A stretch of 64,000 bases of DNA from Sideroxydans sp. (GCA_028710605.1 JAQTTU010000001.1:248001-312000); one strand, 5' to 3'. Counted from the stretch's first letter, positions 45,966 to 53,957 are shown. Program-made: numbers and translations. Notes: generated by a model from the sequence alone, not told the origin.

Positions 45966-47261
45966 ATGGATATTTTCGACTATTCGATTTACCTCATCCC
46001 TTTGTTCATCATCGTTTATTTCTACCTGAGCGGCAGAAAGAAAAAAGAGAACGCCTCGGTCGAAATCATGAACGAGGCCATCGAAGCCGGACTGACCGAG
46101 CCTCCGTCTTTGCACCCCGAAATCGACCCCAAAATGTGTTTGGGTTCCGGCAGTTGCATCCCGGCCTGCCCCGAAGGCGCGATCGGCATGATTAAAGGCA
46201 AGGCGGTACTGATTAACCCTACCCACTGCATCGGCCACGGCGCGTGTGCGGCGGCCTGTCCGCACAATGCGATCACGCTGGTGTTCGGCACGTCCAAGCG
46301 CGGCATGGACATCCCGCAAGTCAGCCCCAGCTTCGAGACCAACGTCCCCGGCATTTTCATCGCGGGCGAACTGGGCGGCATGGGATTGATCCGCAAAGCG
46401 GCCACGCAAGGCACGCAAGCCATCGAACATATCGCCAAGCTCAAGGGCGGCAGCAATCCTTACGACGTGGTCATTATCGGCGCGGGTCCGGCCGGACTGG
46501 CGGCAACGCTGGGCGCGATGGAACACAAATTGAAACATGTCACCATCGAGCAGGACACTTCGCTGGGCGGCTGCATCTTCCAATATCCGCGCAACAAAGT
46601 GGTGATGACCGCGCCGGTGAAATTGCCCGTCGTCGGCGAGATGCGCTTCAAGGAAGTCAGCAAGGAAAAACTGCTGGAATTTTGGCAAGGCATCATCGAC
46701 AAAACCGGCATGAAGCTCAACTTCAACGAGCGCATGGAAGCCATCACCAAGACCGACAGCGGCTTCGTGGTCAAGACCAGCAAAGGCGAATATGCGACGC
46801 GCGCCGTGTTGCTGGCTATCGGACGGCGCGGCACGCCGCGCAAACTGGGCGTTCCCGGCGAAGACCAAGCCAAGGTCGTGTACCGCATGATTGACCCGGA
46901 GCAGTATAAAAACATGCACGTGCTGGTGGTGGGCGGCGGCGACAGCGCGCTGGAGGCGGCGATTGCGATTGCCGAACAACCGGGCACCACGGTGACCCTG
47001 TCTTATCGCAGCGATGCGTTCGGGCGCGGCAAACCGAAAAACCGCGACAACCTGAAAGCGATGACCGACAAGGGCAGAATCGACGTGCGCCTGAAGTCGA
47101 ACGTCAAGCTGATTGAAAAAGACAAGCTCGTGCTGGAACAGGATGGCAATAAATTCGAAATCCCCAACGATGCCGTCATCGTCTGCGCGGGCGGCATTCT
47201 GCCCTCGCCGTTCCTCAAGGAAATCGGCGTGCTGGTGGAAACCAAATTCGGCACAGCCTGA
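45966..47261 (+). CDS. membrane-anchored ferredoxin-FAD pyridine nucleotide oxidoreductase
   Basis: 431 residues. One N-terminal transmembrane helix (YSIYLIPLFIIVYFYLSG), a two-cluster ferredoxin-like domain (residues 50-110; CLGSGSCIPACPEGAI and CIGHGACAAACPHNAI) and a thioredoxin-reductase-like flavoprotein domain with FAD motif VVIIGAGPAGLAATLGA and NAD(P)H motif VLVVGGGDSALEAA. The redox CxxC of thioredoxin reductase is absent, as in YpdA-type enzymes. Each ferredoxin motif has Ser or His at the second Cys position, so the clusters may be 3Fe-4S or have another ligand. It is transcribed divergently from the cytochrome operon and could link NAD(P)H to the membrane cytochrome. Confidence 0.9.
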   Translation: MDIFDYSIYLIPLFIIVYFYLSGRKKKENASVEIMNEAIEAGLTEPPSLHPEIDPKMCLGSGSCIPACPEGAIGMIKGKAVLINPTHCIGHGACAAACPHNAITLVFGTSKRGMDIPQVSPSFETNVPGIFIAGELGGMGLIRKAATQGTQAIEHIAKLKGGSNPYDVVIIGAGPAGLAATLGAMEHKLKHVTIEQDTSLGGCIFQYPRNKVVMTAPVKLPVVGEMRFKEVSKEKLLEFWQGIIDKTGMKLNFNERMEAITKTDSGFVVKTSKGEYATRAVLLAIGRRGTPRKLGVPGEDQAKVVYRMIDPEQYKNMHVLVVGGGDSALEAAIAIAEQPGTTVTLSYRSDAFGRGKPKNRDNLKAMTDKGRIDVRLKSNVKLIEKDKLVLEQDGNKFEIPNDAVIVCAGGILPSPFLKEIGVLVETKFGTA

Positions 47262-47331
47262 TGCCGCGCCCGCATTGGCGCGGCATTGAGTCTGGCTTGC
47301 CGTTTCTAAAATCATTATCTCTGTCTCTCGA

Positions 47332-48693
47332 TTAGACTTGCGCGGCTTGTGCGAACTTCACCTTCACACACAAGCCGCGACCGTTTTCGTTCTGCCCGAA
47401 TTGCAATGAAGCGTCGTGCACTTCGGCGATGCGTTTGACAATGGACAAACCCAGGCCGCTGCCGCTGGCCTGCGTGTCCGCCGGGCGATAAAAGCGCTCC
47501 GCGATTTTGTCTATTTCACCCTCGGGAATTCCCGGGCCGTCATCGCTCACCGACAGGCAGACCGCCCCTTGCTCCCGGCCGATATTGACTTGCACCGTTG
47601 TTCCTGCCGCCGTGTGCCTCACCGCGTTGTCGATCAAATTGCGCATCAGAATGCGCAACAGCTCGGGATTGCCCGGAACGCCTATTTCATCGCCGTCGGC
47701 CAACTCGATATGCACCCCTTTGTCCAGCGCGGACGGCGCGATTGCCGCAATTTCGCCGGAAGCTTTTTCTCTTAGACTGCAAATTGCCGTCGCACCGCCG
47801 TCCAGCGCATCCACCCGCGCCAATGTCAGCAACTGTTCGATCAAGTGCGTGGCGCGGTCGCAACCCACGATCGCGTTGTCCAGCGCATGCATGCGTTCCG
47901 CATCTCCGCTGGCGGCGCGCGCCACTTGTGCCTGCGCCTTGATCGCCGCCACCGGCGTGCGCAACTCGTGCGCGGCATCGGCGGTAAAGCGCCGCTCTTG
48001 CTGAATGGTCGCGTCAATGCGCACAAACAACTGGTTGAGTCGTTCGATCAGCGGCAATACTTCTCGCGGCGCGGCTTCTGTGTCCAGCGCAGTCAGCGTG
48101 TTCGGATCGCTATTCCCGACATCAGTGGCCAGCTTGTCCAGCGGGCGCAAGCCGCGCGCCACCGCCACCCACAGCAAAGCAGCCAGCAACGGCAAGGAGA
48201 GCCATAGCGGCTCCAGCAAGTTACCCGCGATGCCGCGAGCAACTTGATCGCGCACATCGGTACGCTCTGCGACATGAATCCGGTATTTTCCGTAATCATC
48301 CCAAGTGCTGTACACGCGCCAGCTGTGTCCTTCGACAGTGCTGTCGCTGAAGCCGTAATCCTGATTGGCCAACGGTTGCGCCGGGGCGTTGGCAGAATGC
48401 AGGCGAAGCTGGTTGCCTTTTTCCCAAATTTGAAACGCCACACTGCGATCACGCTTGTGCAACTGCGGCGCATGCTCGGTTTCGATGTCGTCGATATCGT
48501 GCGAAGCCTGTACAACCAAGAGCGCGGCGGTCTGCTCCAGATAAACATCCAGCACCTCGTCCAAGTCTTCGCGCGCGTCAAAATAGGTGAAGGCCGTCGC
48601 TCCAATCCACACCAGCAGCACTGTCGTCAGCGACAGCAGCAGCAATCTTTGCTTTAACGAGCCGTGGCCGCGCATATCAAGCCTTCTTGTCAT
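47332..48693 (-). CDS. sensor histidine kinase, QseC/TctE-like
   Basis: 453 residues. Transmembrane helices at about 17-36 and 165-185 flank a periplasmic sensor loop of ~125 residues. The HisKA motif FTADAAHELRTPVAAIKAQ lies near residue 245, followed by N box RNLIDNAVRHT, G1 SVSDDGPGIPEG and G2 GSGLGLSIVKRIAE. It overlaps the response regulator gene by 17 bp and should phosphorylate that regulator. The neighbouring cytochrome genes suggest a redox, oxygen or metal cue, but this is not shown by the sequence. Confidence 0.95.
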   Translation of the reverse strand: MTRRLDMRGHGSLKQRLLLLSLTTVLLVWIGATAFTYFDAREDLDEVLDVYLEQTAALLVVQASHDIDDIETEHAPQLHKRDRSVAFQIWEKGNQLRLHSANAPAQPLANQDYGFSDSTVEGHSWRVYSTWDDYGKYRIHVAERTDVRDQVARGIAGNLLEPLWLSLPLLAALLWVAVARGLRPLDKLATDVGNSDPNTLTALDTEAAPREVLPLIERLNQLFVRIDATIQQERRFTADAAHELRTPVAAIKAQAQVARAASGDAERMHALDNAIVGCDRATHLIEQLLTLARVDALDGGATAICSLREKASGEIAAIAPSALDKGVHIELADGDEIGVPGNPELLRILMRNLIDNAVRHTAAGTTVQVNIGREQGAVCLSVSDDGPGIPEGEIDKIAERFYRPADTQASGSGLGLSIVKRIAEVHDASLQFGQNENGRGLCVKVKFAQAAQV

Positions 48694-49345
48694 CGCGTAT
48701 CAAATAGCCCACGCCGCGTATGGTTTCGATCAGCTCGGGAAACAGCTTGCGGCGCAAATGATGGATATGCACTTCCACCGCATTGCTCTCAACCTCTTCG
48801 CCCCACGCATAGAGCTGCTCTTCCAGCTGAGCGCGCGACAGCACTTTGCCGGTGCTGAGTATCAGGGCGTGCAGCACCGCAAATTCTTTGGGGGACAGCT
48901 CCACAACTTGATCGCGATAAAGCACGCGATGGGCGGCAGGATCAAGCTGCACTCCGCCAGCCTGCAACAGCAACTCCGCCTTGCCGCTGGCACGGCGCAC
49001 CAACGCGCGCAACCGCGCCGCCAATTCGCCCATATCGAACGGTTTGAGCAGATAGTCGTCCGCGCCCGCATCCAGCCCTTTGATGCGGTCGTCCACCGTA
49101 TCTCTTGCGGTCAAAATCAACACCGGCATCGGCGCGCCGCGACTGCGCAGGCGGCGCAACACCTCCAGACCGTCCAGTCGCGGCAACCCCAGATCCAGCA
49201 CGACTGCCGCGTAAGCCTCGGTGCCCAGCGCCTGATCCGCCGTTACGCCGTCGCGCATCCAGTCCACGGCATAGCCGGACTGCTTCAAACCGGCCTGAAT
49301 GGCATCGCCCAGCAGTACATCATCTTCGACTAGCAGAATACGCAT
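48677..49345 (-). CDS. OmpR-family response regulator, QseB-like
   Basis: 222 residues. Receiver domain with phospho-acceptor Asp51 (VVLDLGLPRLDG), acidic residues at 8-9 and Lys in YLLKPFDMGE; C-terminal winged helix (about 125-220; LSPKEFAVLHAL, VEVHIHHLRRKLF, IRGVGYLIR). A DNA-binding regulator, paired with the kinase encoded next. It may control the SHP/DHC genes upstream or the cytochrome locus downstream. Confidence 0.95.
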   Translation of the reverse strand: MRILLVEDDVLLGDAIQAGLKQSGYAVDWMRDGVTADQALGTEAYAAVVLDLGLPRLDGLEVLRRLRSRGAPMPVLILTARDTVDDRIKGLDAGADDYLLKPFDMGELAARLRALVRRASGKAELLLQAGGVQLDPAAHRVLYRDQVVELSPKEFAVLHALILSTGKVLSRAQLEEQLYAWGEEVESNAVEVHIHHLRRKLFPELIETIRGVGYLIRDDKKA

Positions 49346-49406
49346 ATCACCCCCGCTTATCTAACGTGTCCGTTGGCATAGTACGTTGCCTTGCGCCGTT
49401 CTCCAA

Positions 49407-49967
49407 TTAGCGGGGAATCCTGATGTTGTGCTCGTTGAAATCGCCGCTCTCCGCCTGAGGATGGCAAGCGGCGCAATTGGCCGGGCTTTTCACCTTCGGG
49501 TTATTCCAGACAGTGGGCGAAATTTCGCGGCCGTCGTGTTTGTGTTTAAACCAGGCACCTTCCGTGATTCGCAGCGGCGCTGCGGCGGCACTCCAGCGGT
49601 TGGACGCATTGCTCACCAGAAAATCGGTGATCTCTTTGTTCTCCTGCTCGGTCAGCGAAGCATCCGTGCCGAAATGCTTATCCAGACCGGACATCACTTT
49701 GCGCCAGGATTCGGCGGGCAACAATCCCGGCGAATAGGCAATGTGGCAGGCGGAACACTCCTGCTTGAATGTGGCATTCACTTGCGGAGGTTGAACCGGT
49801 TTCCCGCGATTCTCACCGCCGTATTTTCCACCATGGCTTTCACCCACACCCCACCAGCCGCGTTCTGCACGCTCGCTTTCTTCGGCATGGGCAACCGACA
49901 TCATGCCGCCCGCCAGTAACGCAGCAACGGCAAACGTTCCGACAAACTTTCTGGCATCCAACAACAT
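49407..49967 (-). CDS. DHC-like diheme cytochrome c, periplasmic
   Basis: 186 residues from the ATG at 49967 (AAGGAG, 6-nt spacing). Signal peptide ends near SVAHAEE. Two heme sites: CSACH and CAACH. The core (SWRKVMSGLDKHFGTDASLT) is closely related to the cytochrome at 11794; this copy has an additional Gly/Arg-rich linker after the signal peptide. DHC proteins relay electrons between a b561 cytochrome and SHP. The SHP-like gene lies 10 bp upstream on the same strand. No b561 gene is present in the group. Confidence 0.92.
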   Translation of the reverse strand: MLLDARKFVGTFAVAALLAGGMMSVAHAEESERAERGWWGVGESHGGKYGGENRGKPVQPPQVNATFKQECSACHIAYSPGLLPAESWRKVMSGLDKHFGTDASLTEQENKEITDFLVSNASNRWSAAAAPLRITEGAWFKHKHDGREISPTVWNNPKVKSPANCAACHPQAESGDFNEHNIRIPR

Positions 49968-49977
49968 AATCATCTCC

Positions 49978-50388
49978 TTATTTAATTGTGAGCAGATAAG
50001 CGAGCACATCGCCTTTTTCCTGCGCGGTACAGGCGCGGCTCAACACATCATTGCAATTGCGCTTGAACCATTTTTCCACTTTGGCCGGATCGGTAAAACG
50101 CTCAGCATTGGCCGACGGTGCCAGCGGTTGAATGACTTTGCCGGTCTTGCTATGTTTGCCGGAGTTGGCGGGATTATCGGTATGGCATGAAGCGCAGCTC
50201 AATTCACCTCCATGCTTTGCCTTGAAGAACTGCTCCCCGTTCACCGCAGTGAACCCCTTATTGCCGCCCTCGGCCTTGGCCGAACTCGCCAGAGAATTCA
50301 GTATTTGATTCGGTGTTTCAGCCAACGCCGGTTGTGCCACCAGCCCGGCAACGGCCACCAACACTGCTACATAAAATATACGCGACAT
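49978..50388 (-). CDS. SHP-like monoheme cytochrome c (DUF1924)
   Basis: 136 residues from the ATG at 50388 (GGGAG upstream); an alternative start 12 codons earlier precedes the signal peptide. Signal peptide ends AQPALAE. A single heme site CASCH; the downstream WFKRNCNDVLSRACT segment carries the Asn and disulfide-forming Cys pair that mark the sphaeroides heme protein family, in which Asn is the labile sixth heme ligand and oxygen or NO can bind. Part of a short operon with the DHC-like gene and, possibly, the two-component genes. Confidence 0.9.
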   Translation of the reverse strand: MSRIFYVAVLVAVAGLVAQPALAETPNQILNSLASSAKAEGGNKGFTAVNGEQFFKAKHGGELSCASCHTDNPANSGKHSKTGKVIQPLAPSANAERFTDPAKVEKWFKRNCNDVLSRACTAQEKGDVLAYLLTIK

Positions 50389-50539
50389 GATTTGCTCCCA
50401 AGAGTTGCTTTTCGATGCGTGCACAATAATGAGGCCGACTTAAGGAATTCTTAAATGCGGAACAATTTCTTTTCCCATGCAGGAAAGAAGGAATTCCCGG
50501 ATTCACACCACCACACATGATCGCAAGCCAGACAACACG

Positions 50540-50596
50540 CCATTCTCCATCGACCGCATGTCGCAGATCGCCTATTGACGCGGCTTGCGGGGCAGA
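50540..50596. repeat. dispersed repeat, reverse-orientation copy
   Basis: CCATTCTCCATCGACCGCAT, then AGATCGCCTATTGACG and GGCTTGCGGGG. AGATCGCCTATTGACG is the reverse complement of the CGTCAATAGGCGATCT core seen at 13923. Confidence 0.65.
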
Positions 50597-50663
50597 GGGC
50601 TCAATTTAATTTTGAAATATTGACAACAAAAAAGCCACGCATCGCTGCATGGCTTGATTTGAT

Positions 50664-50739
50664 TGGTGCCGCTTGTCGGATTCGAACTGACGACCTACCG
50701 CTTACAAGGCGGTTGCTCTACCAACTGAGCTAAAGCGGC
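50664..50739 (-). tRNA. tRNA-Thr (anticodon TGT)
   Basis: 76 nt with encoded CCA. Acceptor stem GCCGCTT/AAGCGGC, D loop AGCTCAGTTGGTAGAGC, anticodon stem ACCGC/GCGGT with loop CTTGTAA (anticodon TGT), T arm GTTCGAATC. Confidence 0.96.
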
Positions 50740-50771
50740 GTAGTGTTGGCTTGCGCCGCACTGGGTGAAAC

Positions 50772-50816
50772 TGGTGGGTCGGGCGAGATTCGAACTCGCG
50801 ACCAACGGATTAAAAG
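50772..50816 (-). other. tRNA-Lys 3' fragment: attachment site of integrated element
   Basis: 45 nt identical to the expected 3' part of a tRNA-Lys(TTT): anticodon loop CTTTTAATCCG, T arm CGAGTTCGAATCTCG, acceptor 3' strand and CCA. Upstream of the anticodon loop the similarity ends abruptly. A 3' fragment beginning at the anticodon loop is the usual duplicated att site of elements that integrate into tRNA genes. The orientation places the element at higher coordinates. Confidence 0.85.
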
Positions 50817-51000
50817 GCCGTACCGTGTTTCCCTCAACCATGCGGGTTTGAAGCCCGTTTCCGGTCCGCAATCTTTGCAAAACTTAGCCTATAACGGCGC
50901 GCCTTCCAGAATGTTTGCGGACTGAAATTTGAGGCGCGCATTATGCCACAGGAATTTAGTTTTTTTGGCCAACTTTTTGGTTGTTGTTCTAATCGGCGTT

Positions 51001-51603
51001 CTATCCAACAAGTCTGGCCAGACTTTCATATTTGTTCGAGAGTGGTGCATTAGCGAAATACTCATTAACACCTTCCTGTGAAGCCGATCGAGCGAGCATT
51101 AAATTGTGCTCCATCTGCTTGTGAGCAATTACAGGTGCGTATGTGGGGTTGCTACGCATTTTGTCCAACTCCTTCGCTGCCGATTCAGACAATGTTTCAG
51201 AATAGGTGTAGGTAGCCTTCCCACGCCTGAAGAGGTAGTCGAGGATGATGAGATCGCCGGGAGGCTGTGCATCGGGGTGTGAGGTCTTGTGCATGGAAAT
51301 GTCGATCTTTTTGCCTTGATACTCCACCCAGGCATGTGACGCAGCTCCGTCCCACTCGCCATCATTGATCCAGCCTACAACAACCCGTACCGAGATGCCA
51401 TACTTGCGCCGCAGATGCTCATAAAGGAAGAAAGCCAAGTTGTAGCAGCCCTCGGTCATACCGAGGGTTTCCACTATTTTGGTGTATGTGGCCAGCGCGA
51501 CTGTTGCGACAGTTTTTTCATCTCCAGACAAAGAAGCCAGCCAATTTTCGTTTTGGGCTTTGAGTGCGACAATCTCAGCCTTCCTGCGCGATGCTTCACC
51601 CAT
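51001..51603 (-). CDS. transglutaminase-like fold protein, possible cysteine protease
   Basis: 200 residues, GGAG six bases before the ATG. Residues 50-105 show a Cys-His-Asp order typical of transglutaminase/papain-like enzymes: Cys53 in MTEGCYNLAFFLYEHL, His90 in ASHAWVEYQGKKIDI and Asp101. Function not known; similar folds include peptidases acting on peptides or crosslinking proteins. It is the first gene inside the att site on this side of the element. No signal peptide. The catalytic triad is read from the pattern only. Confidence 0.7.
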   Translation of the reverse strand: MGEASRRKAEIVALKAQNENWLASLSGDEKTVATVALATYTKIVETLGMTEGCYNLAFFLYEHLRRKYGISVRVVVGWINDGEWDGAASHAWVEYQGKKIDISMHKTSHPDAQPPGDLIILDYLFRRGKATYTYSETLSESAAKELDKMRSNPTYAPVIAHKQMEHNLMLARSASQEGVNEYFANAPLSNKYESLARLVG

Positions 51604-51656
51604 GAATAACTCCGTCTATAGTTTATCTAGCATGCAATTGCCTTTCGGTATTGCAG

Positions 51657-51836
51657 TTATTTTTTAGGATTTGACTCGGCCTGCAGTTTGGCTAGGTGCG
51701 GTACATTTTTTGCGCGTTTGGCTTTAGAAAAGTCATATTCGGCTTTCATGATCTCTTCATCAGCCACCGTCGTATTGTGTGAAGAGGTGCGCTGCCGAGG
51801 CGGCTTTTGTTGGCCATGACGTTCACTCTTGCTCAT
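51657..51836 (-). CDS. small antitoxin-like protein, orphan
   Basis: 59 residues, basic. The tail AEYDFSKAKRAKNVPH resembles the YDFSKAKRGK motif of some BrnA/CopG-type antitoxins. No toxin gene is adjacent. The start codon lies two bases past the end of the thermonuclease gene, so it is probably co-translated with it. Low-complexity N-terminus; could also be an unrelated small protein. Confidence 0.5.
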   Translation of the reverse strand: MSKSERHGQQKPPRQRTSSHNTTVADEEIMKAEYDFSKAKRAKNVPHLAKLQAESNPKK

Positions 51837-51837
51837 A

Positions 51838-52347
51838 TCATTTTGCTTTCTGAATTTTTCGCCACTCCCACGGCGGTGTAGGGCTAGCTTCCGCCCACAC
51901 GCCCAACTTGGACGCTTGCGCCGTCCTCTGGTCGTTGTAAAAGGTGCTATCGGTCACGTATTTGTCATAGACCATGGCCATGCCGCGCCGGACCTGTTCA
52001 CGATTCACATCGAGGCCGTCCACCGCGATACCGCATACTGAGCGTCCGTAACGGTCGGTAACGTCGCAGGTGACCGTTACCACCTTGCCGAAAGTGAGCT
52101 GAGCCAAGGATTGCTTGGAGTCGTTTCCAAAAGGCTGCGAAGGCTTGTTTTTGCCGTGGGATGTCTCGGGGGCATCGATCTGCGCCAAGCGGATCCGGCG
52201 CTGCGTGCTGGAAGCGTCCAAGATGGTGAGGGTGTCACCGTCGGCCACGCTAACAACCTTGCCGGTGATCGTATCGGCCAACACCGCCTGCGAACACAGT
52301 AGCAAGGTCAAGAGCGGGATCGCTACAGCAGCTCTTATTTTATTCAT
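51838..52347 (-). CDS. thermonuclease-family (SNase-like) secreted nuclease
   Basis: 169 residues from MNKIRAAVAIP; the longer frame overlaps the preceding gene. Signal peptide cleaved near VLADT. SNase fold: GKVVSVADGDTLTI, the arginine in RRIRLAQIDAPE, DRYGRSVCGI, and the terminal active-site region QASKLGVWA. Metal-dependent endonuclease, probably exported. Such nucleases are frequent cargo of conjugative plasmids and integrative elements. Confidence 0.9.
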   Translation of the reverse strand: MNKIRAAVAIPLLTLLLCSQAVLADTITGKVVSVADGDTLTILDASSTQRRIRLAQIDAPETSHGKNKPSQPFGNDSKQSLAQLTFGKVVTVTCDVTDRYGRSVCGIAVDGLDVNREQVRRGMAMVYDKYVTDSTFYNDQRTAQASKLGVWAEASPTPPWEWRKIQKAK

Positions 52348-52360
52348 ACCAGCAATTCCA

Positions 52361-52564
52361 TTATTTACGAATGAACTTGCGGCCTTGCGCAAACCAGCTA
52401 CGCGCCTCTTCTGTGTTGCCCTGATCGAGCGCAGCCATAACATGCGCCAAACCGCTGACAGCCTGCTCTTTCGACAAGCCACCAGCTTTATAGTCATCGA
52501 GAACATGGCCGAGGAAAGCATCCATGTTGACGTGATCGTGTTCAGTCAGATTCTTTGTTCCCAT
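52361..52564 (-). CDS. small hypothetical protein
   Basis: 67 residues, helical, no Cys. Contains KAGGLSKEQAVSGLAHVMAA. Not recognised. Lies in a series of short leftward genes of the element. Confidence 0.6.
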   Translation of the reverse strand: MGTKNLTEHDHVNMDAFLGHVLDDYKAGGLSKEQAVSGLAHVMAALDQGNTEEARSWFAQGRKFIRK

Positions 52565-52585
52565 GATCGTCTTTCCGATTAGTGT

Positions 52586-52852
52586 TTAGCTGTTACCGCT
52601 TTTCATTTCTTCAGCAGTAACCAAAGCATGGCGTACTGTTCCTGGAATGAGAATGGATAACTTCCCTTTGTTCTTCCCACTCAGAGCTGCGCGAAATTCT
52701 GCCCCAGTCACTTTCATGACAGTCCAATCTTTCGGCTGTGCGCCGAGCCAGCCTGCCGCATAAAGCCGGAAGTTCTCGGGCACGGGTGAAAGTTTTTTTA
52801 AGGCAACTTTCCCGTAATCCGTTTCAGCGAAGACATCTTTTTCCATGCTCAT
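52586..52852 (-). CDS. small hypothetical protein
   Basis: 88 residues, mixed alpha/beta, with ribosome-site-like GGAAAGG ahead of the start. No family recognised. In the same run of element genes as its neighbours. Confidence 0.6.
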   Translation of the reverse strand: MSMEKDVFAETDYGKVALKKLSPVPENFRLYAAGWLGAQPKDWTVMKVTGAEFRAALSGKNKGKLSILIPGTVRHALVTAEEMKSGNS

Positions 52853-52885
52853 ACATCGCCTTTCCGTTCGGGATTAAATTAGGCG

Positions 52886-53209
52886 CTACGGTTTCGGATA
52901 AACAATTACGTCAGTTATCCCGGTCGCGCATGTCTTGCAGTATTCATCGTCCCCATTCCGGCACCATCCTGCCGCGCAAAGTAAGGAGTCAACCTCCTCT
53001 TTGGATTTCTTGGGTACGAATATGCTTTCACCGCAGTTTGCACAAATACACCTGAAACCTTTTCGGAACCCAAAGGCTGCGATCATGCTGCCAATAACGG
53101 CCATGGCGGCGCAAAGAATGGCGCTATCAAGGTGTCCAGAAAACACACTCAGTATTGCCATTAAAACCAGTGCGAGCACCAGTAACAATAATTGCTGCTT
53201 TGCACCCAT
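52886..53209 (-). CDS. membrane protein with C-terminal Cys knuckles
   Basis: 107 residues, AAAGGA upstream. Two transmembrane helices (about 5-23 and 30-48) and a soluble tail with CICANCGESIF and CAAGWCRNGDDEYCKTC, a probable zinc ribbon. Function unknown. Confidence 0.68.
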   Translation of the reverse strand: MGAKQQLLLLVLALVLMAILSVFSGHLDSAILCAAMAVIGSMIAAFGFRKGFRCICANCGESIFVPKKSKEEVDSLLCAAGWCRNGDDEYCKTCATGITDVIVYPKP

Positions 53210-53221
53210 ATTTATCCTTTC

Positions 53222-53359
53222 CTATCGACCTAATTTCACACAGGCATCGAGCGCAGCGCGTCCAGAGCGGCAGCACGAACACACACTCTTATTGAGCAGC
53301 CCACTGTATGCATGGATGCGATTACCACGGCACTTTTCGCAAAATCTGACTGCAATCAT
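53222..53359 (-). CDS. very small Cys-rich protein
   Basis: 45 residues (ATG at 53359, strong upstream GGGAGGGCGGG). Contains FCEKCRGNRIH and SVCSCCRSGRAA, so a compact zinc finger is likely. Confidence 0.6.
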   Translation of the reverse strand: MIAVRFCEKCRGNRIHAYSGLLNKSVCSCCRSGRAALDACVKLGR

Positions 53360-53374
53360 GATTCCCGCCCTCCC

Positions 53375-53740
53375 TTATTTGTCATGCCATGTGCCCCAGT
53401 TTTCATGTGTCCGGCAAAAGTTAATTGCAACCAGGACAGCCGCGACTGCCTCAATAGCTGTAACCCAAGCAGCCCATGCTGGCGTAACATGGTTCTCGCC
53501 ACCTGAGATTGCACTAAGCACGAAAAGAATGAAAGCTAGGATGAATAGACCAATACGAAAACTCACCCAGTATGGAACCAGAATCAACAACCCCATGCCT
53601 ATGATGCCCAGCACTTCTGGATTCATTCCAATTGCCATAATTCCATGTGTAACAAGTGAGAATGAACACCCTGTCGCCACCCAATAGACAAACAGAATCG
53701 AGAGCAGAATAGCACCAGCAGTCTCTTGTGATTTCGACAT
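53375..53740 (-). CDS. four-helix membrane protein
   Basis: 121 residues from MSKSQETAGAIL, with AGAAGGGAAG ahead. Four hydrophobic helices separated by short loops, without catalytic motifs. Not recognised. Confidence 0.62.
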   Translation of the reverse strand: MSKSQETAGAILLSILFVYWVATGCSFSLVTHGIMAIGMNPEVLGIIGMGLLILVPYWVSFRIGLFILAFILFVLSAISGGENHVTPAWAAWVTAIEAVAAVLVAINFCRTHENWGTWHDK

Positions 53741-53751
53741 GGCTTCCCTTC

Positions 53752-53925
53752 TCATTGCGCCGGCACGGCGCAAGCAATGACCTCAAATTTTGCATTGCAC
53801 TGCGGGCAATATGTGATAACCACTTTACCGGCAGATGATACTCGGCGAATCGCCGCGAACTTATGCCTTTTGGGGCATTGCGCGTTGTCTCGATATGTTT
53901 TCTTCACTGAAGTATTCATACGCAT
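53752..53925 (-). CDS. small zinc-knuckle-like protein
   Basis: 57 residues from MRMNTSVKKTYR (a start two codons later is possible). CPKRHKFAAI, then CPQCNAKFEVI, the order of a zinc ribbon. The longer frame (to 53979) overlaps the regulator gene and has no ribosome site. Confidence 0.55.
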   Translation of the reverse strand: MRMNTSVKKTYRDNAQCPKRHKFAAIRRVSSAGKVVITYCPQCNAKFEVIACAVPAQ

Positions 53926-53957
53926 ATAGTACACGTCGCGCCGTTTACTGCAAAGCA

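Noticed and set aside
45789-47315. 508-residue minus-strand frame
   Set aside because: Antisense of the Fe-S/FAD oxidoreductase, which has recognisable cofactor motifs.
50743-50925. 60-residue plus-strand frame across the tRNA-Lys fragment
   Set aside because: The sequence GSGEIRTRDQRIKRPY is the familiar false translation of a tRNA in antisense.
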